Shown piece after piece: positions 34,301 to 36,613 of a DNA stretch of 36,613 nt. The stretch is taken from assembly GCA_020072845.1 (NCBI GenBank), contig JAIQGF010000024.1, forward strand, positions 1 through 36,613, read 5' to 3'. Source of the stretch: Terriglobia bacterium (lineage in GTDB: Bacteria > Acidobacteriota > Terriglobia > Terriglobales > Acidobacteriaceae). Each line of letters begins with the position of its first letter. The first letter of the stretch is position 1. The notes beneath the pieces were generated by a model. That model searched no databases. It had not been told where the DNA came from and saw only the letters and a list, made by a program, of their open reading frames with translations. The position numbers and the translations under genes were made by a program.

Positions 34301-34750
34301 CAGGACGTCACCTACGCCGCCCGCGTCCACGACCTCGGCAAGCTCATCCTGCCGGAAAAAATCCTCTGCAAACCCGGCCCGCTCACCGAAGACGAATTTT
34401 ACCTGGTCAAGATGCACCCGGCGGTCGGCGCCGAAATCGTCTCCTGCATTCCCGCCAGCGACCGCCTCCAGGAGATCATCAAGCACCATCACGAGCGCTT
34501 CGACGGCGCCGGCTATCCCGACGGCTTGCGCGGCGAGCAGATTCCCCTCGGCTCGCGCATGCTGGCCGTGGTGGATGGTTACCTCACCATGATGACCGAC
34601 CGCCCGTTTGCCCCGCGGCTCTCCCAGGCCGAAGCGATGGCCGAACTCGAGCGCTGCAGCGGCACGCAGTTCGACGGCATGCTCGTCCGCCTGTACCTGG
34701 CTCAAGTCAAGGGCAAACACAAGTCGGTCGCCCGCAGCCAATCGACGTAG
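31361..34750 (+). CDS. Membrane-bound GAF / GGDEF / HD-GYP cyclic-di-GMP signalling protein
   Basis: A 1129-residue protein. Residues about 1-215 hold seven probable membrane helices (first IIIVPGIFALLFFFVFSYLY, last TMPQMLVGVAMIIVLFEHE). Then GAF-like domains at about 225-385, 400-560 (SYCAAPIFINNHAVGVLAV) and 570-725 (VLCLPLTYGESLLGVLNIES). The diguanylate cyclase domain has ARYGGDEFVILMPETG with GGDEF at 804-808; the product-inhibition site is degenerate (RQSN instead of RxxD). The HD-GYP phosphodiesterase domain has HDLGKLILPEKIL (His990, Asp991) and HHHERFDGAGYPDGL (1042-1056). Both activities could therefore be intact, making and degrading cyclic di-GMP in response to a small molecule or membrane signal. 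The ATG has no strong ribosome site. Confidence 0.92.
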   Translation: MENVFIGIIIVPGIFALLFFFVFSYLYRQSHEPYFRAWQLAWAAYCLQYALLAWNYFSTENAFAFIASKLLFCGVAAAILVSTRLVQEDYRPHWSDAVLAAGAVALTVHNLLAHMDNGRFQAMARPHLELDVGIAFVLALSAARFYRLGRQRDSAGFRLLAASLLLWVPLLVLRQFHGFFDKYFGRVGLFLGTMPQMLVGVAMIIVLFEHERRLVQENALVFSTLDVDANSLLSPAEAAPALLKLLDRFMRLCRAERAAISIAERWRAVLPSVSRGFDPTFTAALENEGAGEYLSDIAFRRGGLGTLRNVAHMTEPLPAGAPRRFERCQAVLGRYEVRSLTAVSLQTREHNFGVVLFPHDERRVLGTSQVRLLLGVAMQIGLTLENYVVMNEAKRRTREYELLTQMGQVISSRLDSDEVLRSIQKELGLLFDTETFYVAFLADDELRFEFESVKGEVLPKRSRKTANAMTEYVIRSGQPLLVRSDMEKVRARLGLTFVPDIPAKSYCAAPIFINNHAVGVLAVMNFDREFVYEQRDLELLQTAAGQVAVAIENARLFKEQQRRSRYLAFLNNVSKAAISSQDAERMLAEIASEIQQNFDFDHIGIGMLDYVTKEIEIKAEAGATSSGAGKRVPLGAGIIGRCARSSEMVLVQDGDAKLASLLPDARSVLCLPLTYGESLLGVLNIESRREKAFADQEVLILRTLADLLATALHNAFVFQKLQQQSITDSLTGIKTRRFFLENLQTEWKRASRSGRPFSVALIDLDKFKAVNDTSGHLEGDLVLTRVGRLLEQKSRQSNVVARYGGDEFVILMPETGAEQAQILSERLRLWIATDPMLNERQITGSFGVASFPLHGATAEEVLRVADAGMYVSKRAGGNCVSIAEEFLGSGSAIAQRQLLTAFIEGFLQREHTGPESVQELTATIKKMCAATESRESLMEALCALSRASEGREVHAAGLAETAARDVEMLGHELGMVEDELQDVTYAARVHDLGKLILPEKILCKPGPLTEDEFYLVKMHPAVGAEIVSCIPASDRLQEIIKHHHERFDGAGYPDGLRGEQIPLGSRMLAVVDGYLTMMTDRPFAPRLSQAEAMAELERCSGTQFDGMLVRLYLAQVKGKHKSVARSQST

Positions 34751-34790
34751 AAGGCTGCCTCGCAGGGAATAAAATTAAGTTATACGGATT

Positions 34791-34816
34791 GTCATCCCGA
34801 GCGCAGCGAGGGATCT
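34791..34816. repeat. GTCATCCCGAGCGCAGCGAGGGATCT-type intergenic element, part
   Basis: ATCCC (34794-34798) and GGGAT (34810-34814) bracket GAGCGCAGCGA. The element has the form TCATCCCGAGCG followed by CAGCGAGGGATCT, which I have seen as a recurrent intergenic sequence in several soil bacteria. It is directly followed by a 7-bp repeat array. Confidence 0.6.
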
Positions 34817-34817
34817 A

Positions 34818-34871
<54 letters not shown>

Positions 34872-34874
<3 letters not shown>

Positions 34875-35450
34875 CTTTTTCTTCCACTTCGACCCCACCG
34901 CGCTCTCCACCAGGCTCTCCGCCACCGAATCCACCACCGGTTGGGGCACGGATTCCAGCGCCTCGGCTTGCTGCCGCCGCTTGCCCGCCTTCTTGGTCAA
35001 CAACACGACGACGTGCGCGATGGCAGCATTGTCGGTACCCATTCCTTCGGGCGTCTTCGCCTTCACCCCGACCGCCGCCGGCTCAATGCTCAACAGCTCC
35101 GCGACCCGCCTCTGAATCAGCGCCGCGTGCGGCCCAATCCTGGGCTCGGCCAGGATGAGCGTGGAATCCACGTTCGCCACCGCGTATCCCGCGCGCTCCA
35201 CATGCTCCAGCGCAGTCCGCAAGAACACCGCGGAGTCAGCGCCTTTCCAGCGCGCGTCCGACGGCGGAAAATACGTGCCGATGTCCCCCGCCGCAATCGC
35301 GCCCAGCAACGCGTCGGTCAAGGCGTGCAGCAACACGTCTCCGTCGGAGTGCCCCGCCAGCCCCTTGGGGTGAGCGATCGTCACCCCGCCGATCTTCAGC
35401 GGTATCCCGGGCTTGAACTCGTGTGAATCCCAGCCGTATCCGATTCTCAT
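34872..35450 (-). CDS. ispF: 2-C-methyl-D-erythritol 2,4-cyclodiphosphate synthase
   Basis: A 192-residue IspF, which cyclises CDP-methylerythritol phosphate in the MEP route to isoprenoids. MRIGYGWDSHEF supplies the Asp and His metal ligands (DSH); GHSDGDVLLHALTDALLGA and GDIGTYFPPSD are diagnostic; EGMGTDNAAIAHVV ends the fold. The start at 35450 gives the canonical MRIGYGWDSH; eight upstream codons of the longer frame lie in a repeat and are unlikely. About 35 extra residues at the C-terminus (Gln/Glu/Val/Ser-rich, ending KWKKK) exceed the usual length of about 157 and run into the repeat array. ispD lies upstream on the same strand beyond a repeat-filled gap. Confidence 0.95.
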
Positions 35451-35688
35451 GTATTGGCCACGGATATTAACCACGGATTTTCACGGGCCCAATTCGTTGT
35501 AGACATCGTAGAAGACACCAATGATTTTCTGCGTGAGCTCGCCGTACTTCAGGCCGGGGGCATTGGTGGTTGAACCGGCGCCACTCGATTTAGACGGCTC
35601 ACTCATGTCTTTGTTCCAATCCGTGTTCATCCGTGGCTAGGCTTTTTCCGTGTTCTGATCCGTGTTCATCCGTGGAGATCCGCGGTTA
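35451..35688. repeat. Repeats of CACGGAT / ATCCGTGTTC type around a gene fragment
   Basis: On the left, CCACGGATATTAACCACGGATTTTCACGG (parts of 35459-35486); on the right, ATCCGTGTTCATCCGTGG at about 35619-35637 and again ATCCGTGTTCATCCGTGG at about 35659-35676 followed by AGATCCGCGG. Period is 10-11 bases. The right side runs into the ispD stop (TTA, 35686-35688), the left side into the stop of the fragment at 35481. Similar CGCGGATTAA units occur at 4906-4934. Confidence 0.75.
35481..35606 (-). pseudogene. Truncated GxxExxY-family gene
   Basis: A 41-codon frame on the minus strand starting with ATG at 35606: after a Ser/Gly-rich start it reads LKYGELTQKIIGVFYDVYNE then LGP and a stop. This is the beginning of the GxxExxY family (DUF/PF13366-type), whose next residues should be GFLESVYE; instead the sequence enters the CACGGAT-type repeat and stops. 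At least two thirds of the gene is missing. Function of the family is unknown. Whether the short peptide is made is unclear. Confidence 0.7.
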
Positions 35689-36417
35689 AGCTCTTGTCTT
35701 TTCCTGCTCCATGAAGAATTCCGCCAGTTCCAGATCCCACGGCGTGGTGATCTTGATGTTGCGCGCCGAGCCCATCACCACCACCACTTCGTGCCCCGAC
35801 CGTTCCACCAGCGACGCCTCGTCGGTCCCGGTAAACCCATCCGCCGTGGCTTCGGCGAAGGCTTTCTTCAACACCTCGTAGCGGAAGCCCTGCGGCGTCT
35901 GTGCCATGACGATCTGCGCCCGCGGCAGGGTGGCGCGTATCACCGCCCCCTCGGCGGTTCGTTCCACCTGCTTGATGGTATCCGAGGCGGGCATGCCGGC
36001 AATGGCAGCGCCGTGGCGCACGGCGGCCTCGATGACGCTGGCGATGATTTCCTCATCCACGAACGGCCGCACCGCGTCATGCACCAGGACAATATCGTCG
36101 GCAGACGCCTTCACCGCGGCCAGCGCGTTGGCCACCGACTCCTGACGGTGCTCGCCGCCTTCCACCACCCGCACCGGCTTGCCCAGCTTCTCCTCGGTCA
36201 ACCGAGCCTGGAATGCGGCGGCTTCCGGTGGGCGCAGCGCCAGGTAAATTTCGCGTACTTGCGGTGACGCAGCGAACTTGCGCAGCGTGTGGATCAGGAT
36301 GGGAACGCCGTCCAGCTCGGTGAATTGCTTGGAGGCCGCCGGCACTACGCGCGCGCCACTGGCCGCTGCCATGCGCGTCCCCAGCCCCGCCGCCGGAATG
36401 ATGACCAGCACGTTCAT
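35686..36417 (-). CDS. ispD: 2-C-methyl-D-erythritol 4-phosphate cytidylyltransferase
   Basis: A 243-residue IspD, which activates methylerythritol phosphate with CTP two steps before IspF. The nucleotide-binding loop is IIPAAGLGTRM with a lysine-bearing ASKQF (residues about 29-33); GGEHRQESVANAL, LVHDAVRPFVDEEII (metal-binding Asp) and AQTPQGFRYEVL are conserved; TDEASLVERSGHEV and NIKITTPWDLELAEFFM finish the fold. About 8 residues (ASGARVVP) extend the loop between GTRM and SKQF. Length normal. ispF lies downstream, as in many bacteria; ispE is not in the window. Confidence 0.95.
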   Translation of the reverse strand: MNVLVIIPAAGLGTRMAAASGARVVPAASKQFTELDGVPILIHTLRKFAASPQVREIYLALRPPEAAAFQARLTEEKLGKPVRVVEGGEHRQESVANALAAVKASADDIVLVHDAVRPFVDEEIIASVIEAAVRHGAAIAGMPASDTIKQVERTAEGAVIRATLPRAQIVMAQTPQGFRYEVLKKAFAEATADGFTGTDEASLVERSGHEVVVVMGSARNIKITTPWDLELAEFFMEQEKTRA

Positions 36418-36434
36418 AAGGGGCTAGCAGTATA

Positions 36435-36480
36435 AGCTCTCAGCTTTCGAAAATCAGCTTTTAGCTTTTAGCTGCTAAGG
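36435..36480. repeat. 7-bp AGCTTTT tandem repeat upstream of ispD
   Basis: AGCTCTC, AGCTTTC, GAAAATC, AGCTTTT, AGCTTTT, AGCTGCT in series, about 18 bases upstream of the ispD start codon. Same unit type as the block after rpoD. Confidence 0.75.
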
Positions 36481-36568
36481 AGACTCTGATTAAGCTCTCC
36501 ACTTTCCACAGGCATTGTAGCTAAAGTGCAGCCAGATGAATTCTGACAAACAACAGAGGACACTGGCG

Positions 36569-36613
36569 ATGATGACGGGCTTTGAGCGGTACACGAAGAA
36601 GACGCGACGGGCG
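36569..36613 (+). CDS. Start of a probable IS5-family transposase, cut by the window end
   Basis: Only 15 codons are present: MMTGFERYTKKTRRA. TGFERYTKKTRR matches my memory of the N-terminus of IS5-type transposases. GAGG (36557-36560) lies 8 bases upstream, so the start is plausible. Terminal inverted repeats could not be identified in the 100 bases before it. The assignment rests on a very short stretch. Confidence 0.5.
   Translation, partial: MMTGFERYTKKTRRA

Overview
This is a GC-rich chromosomal window of about 36.6 kb. Gene content and style best fit a soil or subsurface member of the Acidobacteriota. The reasons are the mix of GluRS, GlnRS, bactofilin, MutS2 and a primary sigma factor of acidobacterial appearance, a REP-associated tyrosine transposase with its REP palindromes, and many short degenerate tandem repeats between genes. 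The assignment comes from recognition alone and is moderately confident.

Layout: 1-2265 (+) is the end of a phage-like module: the 3' part of a structural or baseplate-like protein, a small holin-like membrane protein, a glucosaminidase endolysin and a small unknown protein. 2369-11391 (-) is a 2-oxoacid dehydrogenase locus transcribed in the order lpdA (E3), lipB, E1-alpha, a possible small ORF, E1-beta, E2. It is interrupted at 6.8-9.0 kb by an island of lower GC on the opposite strand. The island is bounded by two nearly identical REP clusters and carries a membrane protein with a GAF-like domain flanked by two small paralogous proteins of unknown family. 11693-14148 (+) holds a degenerate receiver protein, a putative zinc metallopeptidase and an ATP-grasp ligase. 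14344-15007 (+) is a MazEF-like toxin-antitoxin pair. 15038-16863 (-) holds hemB and a bactofilin.

17033-31130 (+) is a housekeeping stretch: mutS2, a beta-carbonic anhydrase, a small unknown protein, dnaG, rpoD, a gap of about 1 kb rich in hairpins, dnaB, gltX, a REP-associated transposase inside its own REP field, and glnS. 31361-34750 (+) is a large membrane-bound GAF/GGDEF/HD-GYP protein behind a good promoter and a long leader. 34872-36417 (-) holds ispF and ispD of the MEP isoprenoid pathway, separated by a truncated GxxExxY gene embedded in repeats. The window ends in the first codons of a probable IS5-family transposase.

The most unusual feature is a family of degenerate tandem repeats, mostly of 7-bp period, often arranged as two inverted arms. 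In at least nine genes the block begins at, or within a few bases of, the stop codon. One element sits in frame inside dnaG. The second point of interest is the REP-bounded island with the small-protein / membrane GAF / small-protein arrangement.
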